Shown here piece by piece: positions 27,281-34,478 of a stretch of 48,288 nt of DNA; position 1 is the stretch's first letter, and each line of letters starts with the position of its first letter. Origin of the DNA: Streptomyces sp. MUM 203J (GTDB lineage: Bacteria; Actinomycetota; Actinomycetes; Streptomycetales; Streptomycetaceae); the NCBI RefSeq assembly GCF_022414595.1, contig NZ_JADWYO010000050.1, forward strand, positions 1 to 48,288, given 5' to 3'. Made by a program: the position numbers and the translations under genes. The notes beneath the pieces were generated by a model. The model saw only the letters and a program-made list of their open reading frames with translations. It was not told where the DNA came from and did no database searches.

Positions 27281-28567
27281 TCAAGCGGCAGGCTGCTCCT
27301 CCGGCCCCTCTCCCTCTTCCGGGTCGATGTCGTCGAGCCCGAGCGCGTCGTCCATGCGGTCGTCGGCGGCCCGCAACGTCGTCTGCATGACATGGGTGTA
27401 GGTGTCGAGCGTCATCGTGATCGTGCTGTGCCCGAGGGTCTCCATGATGATCCGGGCGTCCACTCCCTGAGCGAGCAGAAGCGACGCGCACGTGTGCCGG
27501 AGGTCGTGCACGCGGACGCGCCGCACCTTGGCCTTCGCGCACAGGATCGTGAGCATCCGGTTCAGGCTGCGCGGGTCGGTGGCCCGCCCGGTCGACGTGG
27601 TGAAGACGAGCCCGCCCGGCTGGTGATCCAGCGGCTTCCACTTCGCGCCGGCCACCTTCCGCTCCTCGTCCTGCTCGGCCCGGTGAGCGTGGAGCGCGTC
27701 CACGCACCGCTTGGGGAGCGAGACCGTACGGATGGACCGGGCGGTCCTGGGCGTGCCGAAGAGGAGTTCCCGCTTGATCCTGTGGAGGTTCCGGCGGACC
27801 CGGAGCTGTCCGGCCGCGAGGTCGACGTCCGACCACGTGAGTCCTAGGACTTCGCCGCGCCGGAGCCCGGTGGAGACGAGCAGGAGCCACAGGGCGTAGA
27901 GGTGGTGGTCCCGGGCCGCCTTGAGGAGCAGTCGGGCCTCTCCCGTGTCCAGCGGGCGCACCTCTTCATACTGCACGGTGGGGGTCTCCACGATTCTGGC
28001 GACGTTACGGGCGATCAGTTCCTCGCGGACGGCCTGCTGAAGGGCGGAGCGGAGTACGGCGTGGACGTACTGCACAGTCCGGGCCGACGGCCGACGCTCG
28101 CAGCACTTCCGCACAGCGCAGCAGGTCTGCTCCTCCTTCGGGCGGGCCGCGTCCACCCCGCGCAGGCAGCACAGGCACCCGTCCTTGAACGCGGCGAGGA
28201 ACAGCCGCACGTCCGTGGGGGAGAGGCGGTTGAGCCGCTTCTTCCCGAGGGCGGGCCGGATGTAGAGGCGGGACAGACCCTCGTAGCTGTTGAGCGTCGC
28301 CGGCTTGAGCCTGCTCGGGGCGACCACGGCGAGCCAGTAGGTCAGGTAGTCCCCGAAGGGCATCGCCGACGTGGCGGCGGGGATGCCTTGGCGGGTCTTG
28401 TTCCGCATCTCGATGAGCTTGTCGTTCACCTCCTCGCGCGTCTTGCCGTAGGCGAACTTCCGGGTGCGGGTGCCGTCCGGCCGGTAGACGTACGCGGCGG
28501 CTTGGTAGCGGCCGTCCGCGCGCTTCGTGATGGTGCCTTCGCCGTTGGCACGCCTCTTCGCCTTCAG
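27281..28567 (-). CDS. int: Tyrosine site-specific integrase
   Basis: This 428-residue tyrosine recombinase catalyses insertion and excision at the tRNA-Arg. The N-terminal AP2-like arm-binding domain (RANGEGTITKRADGRYQAAA) is followed by a core-binding domain and the catalytic domain with Arg236 (STGLRRGE), His354-x-x-Arg357 (HDLRHT), His380 (LGH) and Tyr390 (DTYTHV). A Cys-rich insertion with seven Cys (131, 133, 134, 149, 150, 155, 156) sits in the core-binding domain and may bind zinc. No ATG, GTG or TTG fits the N-terminus; CTG at 28567, behind GGGGAG and overlapping the xis stop (CTGA), is the best start. It appears intact. Confidence 0.92.
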   Translation of the reverse strand: MKAKRRANGEGTITKRADGRYQAAAYVYRPDGTRTRKFAYGKTREEVNDKLIEMRNKTRQGIPAATSAMPFGDYLTYWLAVVAPSRLKPATLNSYEGLSRLYIRPALGKKRLNRLSPTDVRLFLAAFKDGCLCCLRGVDAARPKEEQTCCAVRKCCERRPSARTVQYVHAVLRSALQQAVREELIARNVARIVETPTVQYEEVRPLDTGEARLLLKAARDHHLYALWLLLVSTGLRRGEVLGLTWSDVDLAAGQLRVRRNLHRIKRELLFGTPRTARSIRTVSLPKRCVDALHAHRAEQDEERKVAGAKWKPLDHQPGGLVFTTSTGRATDPRSLNRMLTILCAKAKVRRVRVHDLRHTCASLLLAQGVDARIIMETLGHSTITMTLDTYTHVMQTTLRAADDRMDDALGLDDIDPEEGEGPEEQPAA

Positions 28568-28761
28568 GGGTTCTCCCCAAGCCGGTTGGTCATATACGTG
28601 CGGAGCGAGTCGAGGGGGATCCGGCGGGCGCGGCCCTCGGTGTAGCTGGGCAGGGCGCCGGAGCGAAGCAGGTCGTAGACCTTGCTGCGGCTGAGCTTGA
28701 GTGCCGCCATGACTTCCGGGACGGTCACGGCGACGTGGGTGGTCGGGAGCGCGGTCGTCAA
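28564..28761 (-). CDS. xis: Excisionase-like helix-turn-helix protein
   Basis: This 65-residue DNA-binding protein of the HTH_17/MerR-like excisionase type has the pattern VTVPEVMAALKLSRSKVYDL, then a wing RSGALPSYTEGRARRI. It should bend DNA at the att site and steer the integrase toward excision. The start is TTG at 28761 behind a strong AAGGAGG; an ATG three bases upstream of it in another frame closes at once. Longer in-frame versions exist but extend into the GTGGCGG repeat region. Its stop overlaps the integrase start by three bases. Confidence 0.85.
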   Translation of the reverse strand: MTTALPTTHVAVTVPEVMAALKLSRSKVYDLLRSGALPSYTEGRARRIPLDSLRTYMTNRLGENP

Positions 28762-28814
28762 GGCATTGCCTCCTTGGCGGTCGATGGGGCCTCCGCGGCC
28801 CCCTTCTGGGAGAT

Positions 28815-29037
28815 CCGCCACGTCCGCCACGCCGCCACATCGCAGGTCAGAGCCTTGATCGTGTGGCGGATAGGTGCCGCCACACCGGCATGGTGTGGCG
28901 GCACCGGCGGGGGCGGTCGCGCTATCCGGTGGCAGTGGTGAGCTGTGTGGCGGTTTCCGCTGACGTGTGGCGGATGGGTGTGGCGGGATCCGCCACGGAT
29001 TCACCCCTGCTGACCTGCGGTGTGGCGGACGTGGCGG
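28815..29037. repeat. Twelve GTGGCGG / CCGCCAC repeats
   Basis: GTGGCGG occurs at 28863, 28895, 28947, 28967, 28980, 29022 and 29031, and its complement at 28815, 28824, 28832, 28877 and 28990, all within 223 bases. Most are preceded by T or GT. Six copies encode the Ala-Thr/Val-Ala-Asp tail of the DUF3631-like relic; six lie beyond its stop codon, between it and xis. Confidence 0.8.
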
Positions 29038-29149
29038 ATTCCTCGGGGAGCGGAGGGCAGTACCGTGTCCAGGCGTCGGTGAGGTCCTCGGCGTAGTAGC
29101 CCTTGGGGAACCCGGAGGGCATGCGGATGCCCCGCGGCTTGATTGTCCA
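28922..29149 (-). pseudogene. C-terminal relic of a DUF3631-type helicase/primase-associated gene
   Basis: The frame reads WTIKPRGIRMPSGFPKGYYA followed by EDLTDAWTRYCPPLPEESAT and a repetitive tail. From memory, the KGYxxxDLxDAWxRY pattern followed by a SATSAT tail is how actinobacterial DUF3631 proteins end; these are found in integrative elements upstream of xis and int. A stop codon lies immediately upstream of the Trp, and no larger frame continues, so only the last 75 residues survive. It marks the deletion point of an ancestral element. I rate the family call as likely, not certain. Confidence 0.55.
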
Positions 29150-29357
29150 TCAGGCGTGATTGGCGGCTGCGCTCAGGCTGCAACGTGGCCGAGACCGTGA
29201 CGTACTGGGGGGAAGCGTGGCCGGGGCCGGTGGGTGGTTGCTGGAGACACACGTGGCGGGTGCTTGTTCGGCGCACCCGCCGTCGTGGCTGACTTTCTGT
29301 GGCTGAGGTCGCCAACGGAACGGGGCAGCCGACCGGAGAAGGTGGCGCGGTCCGGAG
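29150..29357. other. Gap between the DUF3631 relic and the acetyltransferase gene
   Basis: These 208 bases hold no convincing frame and probably contain the junction where the ancestral element was truncated. Confidence 0.4.
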
Positions 29358-30224
29358 CTATGCGGACATGGCGTAGGTGAAGCCGAGGGAGGTGAGTCCT
29401 TCGGCCTGGCACAGCCGGTCGGAGGGTCCGCCGGTCTCGGTCTGGAGGAGTTGGTAGGCGGCGCCGTGGGACTGGCCCCAGTGCATGGCTGCCCGCCACA
29501 GGACGCGTCCCAGGCCCTGGCCTCGGGCCTCGGGGAGGACAGCGAAGTACTGGGGCATGAGCTGGGGGCGTCCAATGGCGTCGGGCTGGATCTCCATGGG
29601 GCCGATCGCGCCCACGATGCGGTCCTCGATTGCGGCGGCGAGAACCGGGCCGCATCGGCCGGCCTGCATCTGGGTGTGGAGGAAGGACAGGCCGTCGCTG
29701 GCCATGGCCTCGGCGAACGGGGCGAAGGTCTCCTGCACTGCGGTCGGCCAGGCGGTGATGGGCCGGACCGGGCCATCGGGGGCGGGGCAGGAGCCGACGG
29801 TGAAATCCTTCAGCTGGATGCGGGTGCCGCGCGGATGCGTGGTCTCGGGGCCGAGGGAGCGTACGACTCGGGCGCCTGCCGCGTCGTACCCGGCGGCGAG
29901 CTTTGCGGCTAGCTCGGCGGCCTCATCCACGACGCCGTCGGGGAGCCCGTAAGCGAAGACCTTGACAGTGCCGCGTCCGCGCCGGGTCAGGGTGGGGATG
30001 AGGGTGCGCTCAGGCTGATGCACCACGTCCTCGCGAAGGACTTTCTCGTCCTTCTCGCCGCCCCAGCGCCGGTCCTTGTCGTAGAGCAGGAAGCCACCGG
30101 TGTCGGCCGCTCGCAGGACGTCCTCAAAGATCCCGATGGTCAGGGCGTCGGGGTGGACAGGACCGAGAGTCGGCACGATCGGCGCGGTCAGTTGGGGCCG
30201 GAGCCAGTCCCAGCGGAAGAACAT
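29358..30224 (-). CDS. GNAT-family acetyltransferase with N-terminal extension
   Basis: This 288-residue protein has a C-terminal GNAT domain (about 150-288) with the acetyl-CoA loop VLPEARGQGLGRVLWR and the closing strand EGLTSLGFTY. The first 140 residues (including FRWDWLRPQ, DEKVLREDVVHQP and RGTRIQLKDFTVGSCP) form a separate region I do not recognise. I chose ATG 30224, with AGGG eight bases upstream; GTG 30233 is possible. It lies 88 bases beyond the peptide gene on the same strand, so it may acetylate the modified peptide or confer self-resistance. That role is inference from position only. Confidence 0.78.
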   Translation of the reverse strand: MFFRWDWLRPQLTAPIVPTLGPVHPDALTIGIFEDVLRAADTGGFLLYDKDRRWGGEKDEKVLREDVVHQPERTLIPTLTRRGRGTVKVFAYGLPDGVVDEAAELAAKLAAGYDAAGARVVRSLGPETTHPRGTRIQLKDFTVGSCPAPDGPVRPITAWPTAVQETFAPFAEAMASDGLSFLHTQMQAGRCGPVLAAAIEDRIVGAIGPMEIQPDAIGRPQLMPQYFAVLPEARGQGLGRVLWRAAMHWGQSHGAAYQLLQTETGGPSDRLCQAEGLTSLGFTYAMSA

Positions 30225-30312
30225 GAGCGGCACCCTAATGGTGAGCCGGGCAGGGCTCAGGCCCCGACGCGAGCGCGCCAGGGCCTGAACGGAGTTGACC
30301 GGATCGTGTCGG

Positions 30313-30477
30313 TCAGTGGGGGTTGTCGTCCCCGGCGTCGCAGGAGCACTCCGCGCTCTCCACGATCACATCGAGGTCCTGGACGGCGGTGATCGACGCG
30401 GTCGCGACGGGCGGGGCCGCGCGGCGGGCCGAGGCCGGCGGGCCGGGGAGGATGGTCACCGGTACGGGCGGGGTCAT
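30313..30477 (-). CDS. Candidate RiPP precursor peptide, 54 residues
   Basis: The ATG overlaps the stop of the radical SAM gene (ATGA), which ties its translation to the enzyme. Residues 1-20 (MTPPVPVTILPGPPASARRA) are Pro-rich, then comes VATASITAVQDLDVIVES, and the C-terminus is AECSCDAGDDNPH with Cys44 and Cys46. The DLDVIVES stretch resembles the LD-containing leader motif of actinobacterial FxLD-type precursors and would be the enzyme recognition site, leaving a short acidic Cys-x-Cys core. Size, position and composition fit a radical-SAM-modified peptide. It could instead be a small structural protein. No product is known to me for this arrangement. Confidence 0.72.
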   Translation of the reverse strand: MTPPVPVTILPGPPASARRAAPPVATASITAVQDLDVIVESAECSCDAGDDNPH

Positions 30478-31598
30478 GAGGCGTTCTCCTTGTCTCCGTG
30501 CTGGCAGTAGCTGTGCAGCGGCGCCTTGGCCTCCTGGTAGTGCTTGGCCAGGGGGCGGCAGACCCGGCAGGTGCCGGACAGGGCGCAGCCTTCGCACCCT
30601 CCGGTGCGAAGCATGAGGCGGTCGGCGATGGCGCCGAGCCGGGTGAGGCCGTCGATGCCTTCGGCCATGAGGTCGATCTGGTCGTCGCGGCCGACCTTGC
30701 AGATCGAGACCTTGGCGTGGGGGTCGGCGTGGAAGAAGGTGTGTCCCGCGTTGCAGCCGGCGAACGGCTTGCGCTGCCGCAGGTGGGCGGCGGACTGGGC
30801 GAGCAGCGGCTCTCCGCCGCCGTAGATCGTGGGCGTCATGTTCGTGTACGCGTGGTTCTCGACGTTCCACTCGTCGGCGAGCGCAGCCATCTCGTCGGCC
30901 TCGGAGGCGTTGTCCTCGGTCACCACGACGTTGATGCGCAGTGGAAGCCCCGCCTCGCGTGCGGCATCCATGCCGCGCCGGAACGCCTTCCACGCCCCGC
31001 GGCGCTGGGTGAGCGTGTCGAAGGACTCCTCGCTTGCCCCGTACATGCTGACCACCAGGCGGTAGGGCGGGCAGTCCCGGAAGAGCTTGAGGAGGTCGGG
31101 CCGCCAGAGCAGCGAGCCGTTGGTGGAGATGGTGAGCATCATCCCGGCCTGCCAGGCGTACCGGTAGGCGCCCTGGAAGTGGGGATCCATGGTGGGTTCG
31201 CCGCCGGTGATCTGGAGCCAGAGGACGCCAGCCTCGCGCATGATGTCGAGCAGCCGCACCTTGTCCTCCCAGCCGAGGCCGGAGAAGGGTCGCTCACCGA
31301 GGTAGCAGTGCTTGCAGCCGAAGTTGCAGCCGAGGTTGATCTCCCAGGAGGCCCGGCAGTAGCCGTACGGGGACGGCTCGCGCACCAGCACCGTGCCTTG
31401 CACGGGTCTGTCGCCCAGGTCCAGGCCCCACACATCGGCGGCGGTCTGCACCGCCCAGGCGGGAAGCGACACACCGTCGGCAGCGGCCTGGCGCAGGCCC
31501 TTGAAGTGGTCGACCGGGATTCGGGCACCGGCCCTTGCTCCCGGCTTGAGGAGAAGGTGTCCGTCGAGGAACGGGGAGGCGATCAGAGCATGGGCCAT
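30474..31598 (-). CDS. Radical SAM/SPASM peptide-modifying enzyme
   Basis: This 374-residue enzyme has the radical SAM cluster motif C91-x3-C95-x2-C98 (GCNFGCKHCYLGE) and a GGEP SAM-binding motif (132-135). A SPASM-type domain follows with seven Cys (282, 300, 335, 338, 344, 347, 365) in the arrangement FAGCNAGHTFF, SICKVG, GGCEGCALSGTCRVC, SYC. SPASM enzymes typically install thioether or carbon-carbon cross-links on ribosomal peptides. The N-terminal 80 residues (LIASPFLDGHLLLKPG) may bind the leader. The start overlaps the zinc-ribbon gene by 16 bases and the stop overlaps the peptide gene. It lacks signs of decay. The chemistry is not predictable from sequence. Confidence 0.88.
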   Translation of the reverse strand: MAHALIASPFLDGHLLLKPGARAGARIPVDHFKGLRQAAADGVSLPAWAVQTAADVWGLDLGDRPVQGTVLVREPSPYGYCRASWEINLGCNFGCKHCYLGERPFSGLGWEDKVRLLDIMREAGVLWLQITGGEPTMDPHFQGAYRYAWQAGMMLTISTNGSLLWRPDLLKLFRDCPPYRLVVSMYGASEESFDTLTQRRGAWKAFRRGMDAAREAGLPLRINVVVTEDNASEADEMAALADEWNVENHAYTNMTPTIYGGGEPLLAQSAAHLRQRKPFAGCNAGHTFFHADPHAKVSICKVGRDDQIDLMAEGIDGLTRLGAIADRLMLRTGGCEGCALSGTCRVCRPLAKHYQEAKAPLHSYCQHGDKENAS

Positions 31599-31804
31599 CG
31601 GTGGCCCTCCTTCCGGATCACGGAGCGGGACAGCACACGGGACTCCTGGCGGCCGACGCGGCAGTGGATCTCGCCCAGCCCGTTACAGGTGCCGCAGGTC
31701 TTGCCGGACGAGTTGGCGCCGCTGCCACCGCAGTCCCCGCACTGCTCGTTGCGAGGCGAGCGAGGGGGCCGGGTTTTGCGCGGGCTCGCGGTCAGCTGGT
31801 GCAC
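31583..31804 (-). CDS. 73-residue zinc-ribbon-like protein
   Basis: The GTG start follows GGAGGAGG. The centre reads CGDCGGSG...CGTCNGLGEIHC, two C-x2-C-x-G-x-G units as in the DnaJ zinc-finger module, expected to bind one zinc ion. The N-terminus is basic (ASPRKTRPPRSPRNE) and so is the C-terminus. It overlaps the gene before it by 13 bases and the radical SAM gene after it by 16, so it is part of the operon. It may help the enzyme hold its peptide substrate or act as a small chaperone; neither is shown. Confidence 0.68.
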   Translation of the reverse strand: MHQLTASPRKTRPPRSPRNEQCGDCGGSGANSSGKTCGTCNGLGEIHCRVGRQESRVLSRSVIRKEGHRWPML

Positions 31805-32121
31805 GAGGCCTCCTCCAGGGCGTCCTCCCAGGTGTGCTGCTTGGCGTGGTCGGCGAACAGACAGCAGCCCTCACCGTCAGGCCCCGAGGCGGTCACCGGG
31901 CAGTCCGGCAGCACGACGAGTTCCGTCTCGTCCGGCCCGTGCCAGCGGACCCACAGCGCGGTCCCGTACGCGGCGGCGTCGGTGAGGAGACCGCAGTGCC
32001 CACCCTCGTCGTGCGCGGACAGCTGACACTGCACCGCCCTGTCGATGTACGGGGTGGCCGACCTCTCCTGCGCTTCCCATGCCAGGTCGAGGGGCACCCG
32101 GCGCCAGTGCACGCACCGCAT
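31792..32121 (-). CDS. Conserved small protein of the peptide operon, Cys/His-rich
   Basis: This 109-residue soluble protein starts MRCVHWRRVPLDLAWEAQER. It contains several Cys and His (VQCQLSAHDEGGHCGLL, LPDCPVTASG, GEGCCLFADHAKQHTWED) that could coordinate metal. The ATG overlaps the previous stop (TGATG). Similar small proteins seem, from memory, to accompany XRE-type regulators in Streptomyces, but I know of no function. It could be an accessory or recognition protein for the radical SAM enzyme. Confidence 0.65.
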   Translation of the reverse strand: MRCVHWRRVPLDLAWEAQERSATPYIDRAVQCQLSAHDEGGHCGLLTDAAAYGTALWVRWHGPDETELVVLPDCPVTASGPDGEGCCLFADHAKQHTWEDALEEASCTS

Positions 32122-32333
32122 CACGACACCATCCGGAAGGACGCGGCGGCGTTCCTTTCCTGCTGCGAGCACCGGGAGCAGACGCAGGGCGGGTAGCGGC
32201 CCGGGTTCTCCGGGACCGTCGGGTTCTCGCCCACGCGTACCTCTGTACGAGGCCCCCACGTCTGGCCGGAGTCGCGGGAGACCCGCAACGTCATCCGTAC
32301 GTCGTCCTGTCCGTTCGCCATGGCCAGGAGCAT
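32121..32333 (-). CDS. First gene of the peptide operon, small Cys-containing protein
   Basis: This is a protein of up to 70 residues; starts at 32333, 32321 or 32294 (MTLRVSRDSGQTWGPRTEVR) are all possible, and the last gives the most family-like N-terminus. It has a beta-rich RVSRDSGQTWGPRTEVRVGE segment, then YPPCVCSRCSQQER with three Cys. The frame leads straight into the next gene by a one-base overlap. Its promoter should lie in the gap shared with the divergent regulator. The function is unknown. Confidence 0.58.
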   Translation of the reverse strand: MLLAMANGQDDVRMTLRVSRDSGQTWGPRTEVRVGENPTVPENPGRYPPCVCSRCSQQERNAAASFRMVS

Positions 32334-32371
32334 CGCGATCCGCAGGCCCGACCAGAAAGGCCAAGCGGATT

Positions 32372-32384
32372 ACCCAACTTGGGT
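32372..32384. promoter_or_regulatory. Palindrome in the divergent promoter region
   Basis: ACCCAA-C-TTGGGT has perfect 6-bp arms and sits between the peptide operon and the XRE-TPR gene. A partial copy (ACCCTTGGTT) follows at 32391. It is the likely operator of the adjacent regulator. Confidence 0.5.
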
Positions 32385-32444
32385 ACCATCACCCTTGGTT
32401 GACTAAGTGCAGCGATCCGTAGTCCTCATGCCGGAGCGTGCCCG

Positions 32445-33791
32445 ATGCCCGAGCCATCTCGCTCGAAGGAACTCCTGGTCGGCCTGCTCACGGACCCAGT
32501 GATGATCGAGGCATGCCAGGCCAGAGACTTCGGCCGCATCTTCCAACTGGTCAAGGCACGAGCAGGCATCTACCCGTCGATGATTGCGCGCCGCTGCGAC
32601 CTGACCCCGAGCCGCGTGGGCGAGGTGATCGCCGGACGGCGGCAGCTGCTGCACATGGACGTGATCGAACGGATCTCGGACGGACTGCGCATCCCCGGAC
32701 ACATGCTCGGTCTTGCCCGACGCTCCTGGGAGACGCCGCCCAGCCTGACGGTCACGCCCCGCGAACCGGCCGAGGTGCCGACCTCAGCCGTCGAACCACT
32801 GGCCGCCGGACTACCGGGGGCGGACGTCGACAGCATCCTCGCCCTGGCGGCCGATCGGGATCTCAGCGCCTCAACGCTGGAAGCGCTGCATTCGTCGATC
32901 GCGGACTACTGGCGCCGGGACGACGAGCACGGCGGCGAGACCTTACGGCCGGCGGTCGTCGGCCAGCTCCGCTACGTCGTCGACCTCCTCAAGGAACAGC
33001 GTCCGGCTCCTCTGTGGGACGGCCTGCACAGCATCGCGGCCGAACTGGCCCGGCTCACCGGATGGACCTACTTCGACGCCCGCCAGTACAACCAGGCACG
33101 CGCCTACTTCACCGAATCCCTCGGCCTGGCCAAGGCCATCGACGACCGCCAGTTCATGGCCAACGTCCTCGCCTGCATGAGCCTCCAGGCCACCTACCAG
33201 GACAAGCCCGGCGACGCCCTCGCACTCGTCACGGCCGCCCAGGACCAGGCCCGAGCCGCCGCGGGGACGACACCGCGCGTGCTGGCCATGCTCGCGATGC
33301 GCGAAGCCTTCGCCCACGCCACCCTCGGCAACCACGGCGCGACTCACACCGCGATCTCGGAAGCCCACACCCAGTTCGGGCGGATCAGCACAGGTGATCC
33401 GGACCCGGCCTGGGTCGCCTACTTCGACGAGCCGAAGCTGATCGTGGACACCGGCATTGCACACGGCCGCCTGGGCGAAGCCGCCCTCGCCGAACCCCTC
33501 ATCGCGGACGCTCTCCGCCGAGAACACCAGTCGAACCACCGAGGCCGCGCCTTCCACGCCTTCTGGCTCGCCCGCACCCAGCTCCAGCGCGGCAAACTCG
33601 ACGAGGCGTGCCACACGGCCATGGGTGCCTTGGCCCCGGCAGCGGCCATCAGCTCGCAACGAGTCGCCGGCCACCTCCGGGAGTTCTGCGAGCAGCTGGA
33701 GCCCTTCCGCCGGGAACCGGCCGCAGTGGCGTTCGAGTCCCGGCTCCGGGAGGTGCTGCCCCGTCAGGTCAGCGGATCGCCTCGTCCATGA
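32445..33791 (+). CDS. XRE-family regulator with C-terminal TPR domain
   Basis: This 448-residue protein has a helix-turn-helix (about 25-80: IFQLVKARAGIYPSMIARRC, TPSRVGEVIAGRRQL) and then, after a linker, helical TPR repeats from about 190 onward (WTYFDARQYNQARAYFTESL, ANVLACMSLQATYQDKPGDA). Such regulators often bind a peptide or metabolite in the TPR part. It is divergent from the peptide operon with a palindrome between them, so it probably controls that operon and itself. Codon 167 is TTA (32943-32945), the Leu codon read by the developmental tRNA bldA in Streptomyces. GGAG precedes the ATG. It overlaps the Nudix gene tail to tail by 23 bases. Confidence 0.85.
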   Translation: MPEPSRSKELLVGLLTDPVMIEACQARDFGRIFQLVKARAGIYPSMIARRCDLTPSRVGEVIAGRRQLLHMDVIERISDGLRIPGHMLGLARRSWETPPSLTVTPREPAEVPTSAVEPLAAGLPGADVDSILALAADRDLSASTLEALHSSIADYWRRDDEHGGETLRPAVVGQLRYVVDLLKEQRPAPLWDGLHSIAAELARLTGWTYFDARQYNQARAYFTESLGLAKAIDDRQFMANVLACMSLQATYQDKPGDALALVTAAQDQARAAAGTTPRVLAMLAMREAFAHATLGNHGATHTAISEAHTQFGRISTGDPDPAWVAYFDEPKLIVDTGIAHGRLGEAALAEPLIADALRREHQSNHRGRAFHAFWLARTQLQRGKLDEACHTAMGALAPAAAISSQRVAGHLREFCEQLEPFRREPAAVAFESRLREVLPRQVSGSPRP

Positions 33792-34302
33792 GCACGTAGA
33801 GCAGCCCGACCAGGGAGCCGCTGCTGACGATCTCGCGCCGGTCGATCATGCCCCGCACGTCGGCCAGCGGAATCCACTCGATCCGGTCCGACTCATTCTT
33901 CTCGGTCGGCGGACCCTCGTACGTCGCCCCGTCGGCCCGGAAGACGTGGTGCTGGGAGTCAGTGATGCCGTTCGCTGGCTCCGCGTAGATCAGCGGCTTG
34001 ACAGGACCGGGACGCCAGCCGGTTTCCTCCAGCACCTCCCGGGCAGCCGCGTCGGCCGGCGTCTCGCCCTCCTCGACCAGACCCATGGGCAGTTCCCACG
34101 CCCAGGCGTCCGTGATGAAGCGGTGCCGCCACATCATCAGGACCTCGCGCCGCTCGTTCAGGACGGCGGCCACGGCCAGATGCCGAAGCTTGACGACGTG
34201 GTGCTCCCAGCGGTTCCCGTCCGGCGTCTCGACGTCGGTGAGCCACAAGTTCACCCAGCTGTTCTCGTAGATCGGACGTTCCCCGTGGATCTTCCACTGC
34301 AT
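33769..34302 (-). CDS. Nudix hydrolase
   Basis: This 177-residue protein has a complete Nudix box: Gly74-x5-Glu80-x7-Arg88-Glu89 and then LEETGW with Glu92-Glu93, which binds magnesium and cleaves nucleoside diphosphates linked to another group. The arrangement around it (SWVNLWLTDVETPDG, HLAVAAVLNERREVLMM) is that of ADP-ribose/ADP-sugar pyrophosphatases. Its substrate and link to the peptide system are unknown; it is carried by the element and converges with the XRE-TPR gene. It could be independent cargo. Confidence 0.85.
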   Translation of the reverse strand: MQWKIHGERPIYENSWVNLWLTDVETPDGNRWEHHVVKLRHLAVAAVLNERREVLMMWRHRFITDAWAWELPMGLVEEGETPADAAAREVLEETGWRPGPVKPLIYAEPANGITDSQHHVFRADGATYEGPPTEKNESDRIEWIPLADVRGMIDRREIVSSGSLVGLLYVLMDEAIR

Positions 34303-34478
34303 CGCTGCGGCCCCTCTCGATCGACCTCCAGCATCGCAGAACGAACCTCGAGGACAGCAGAGTTCGGCGACTTAGCGTCGATCTGACATATAGAGGTGGC
34401 GCCTACTCACAACTGCGGCGACCTTGGCTTTGATCCCCCCACCGGGAGGCGTGTCTGATAAGTAACACTTTCTCTCGT

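Noticed and set aside
28815..29037. GTGGCGG array considered as a CRISPR array
   Set aside because: Repeats are 7-9 bases, in both orientations and irregularly spaced; there are no uniform spacers or cas genes.
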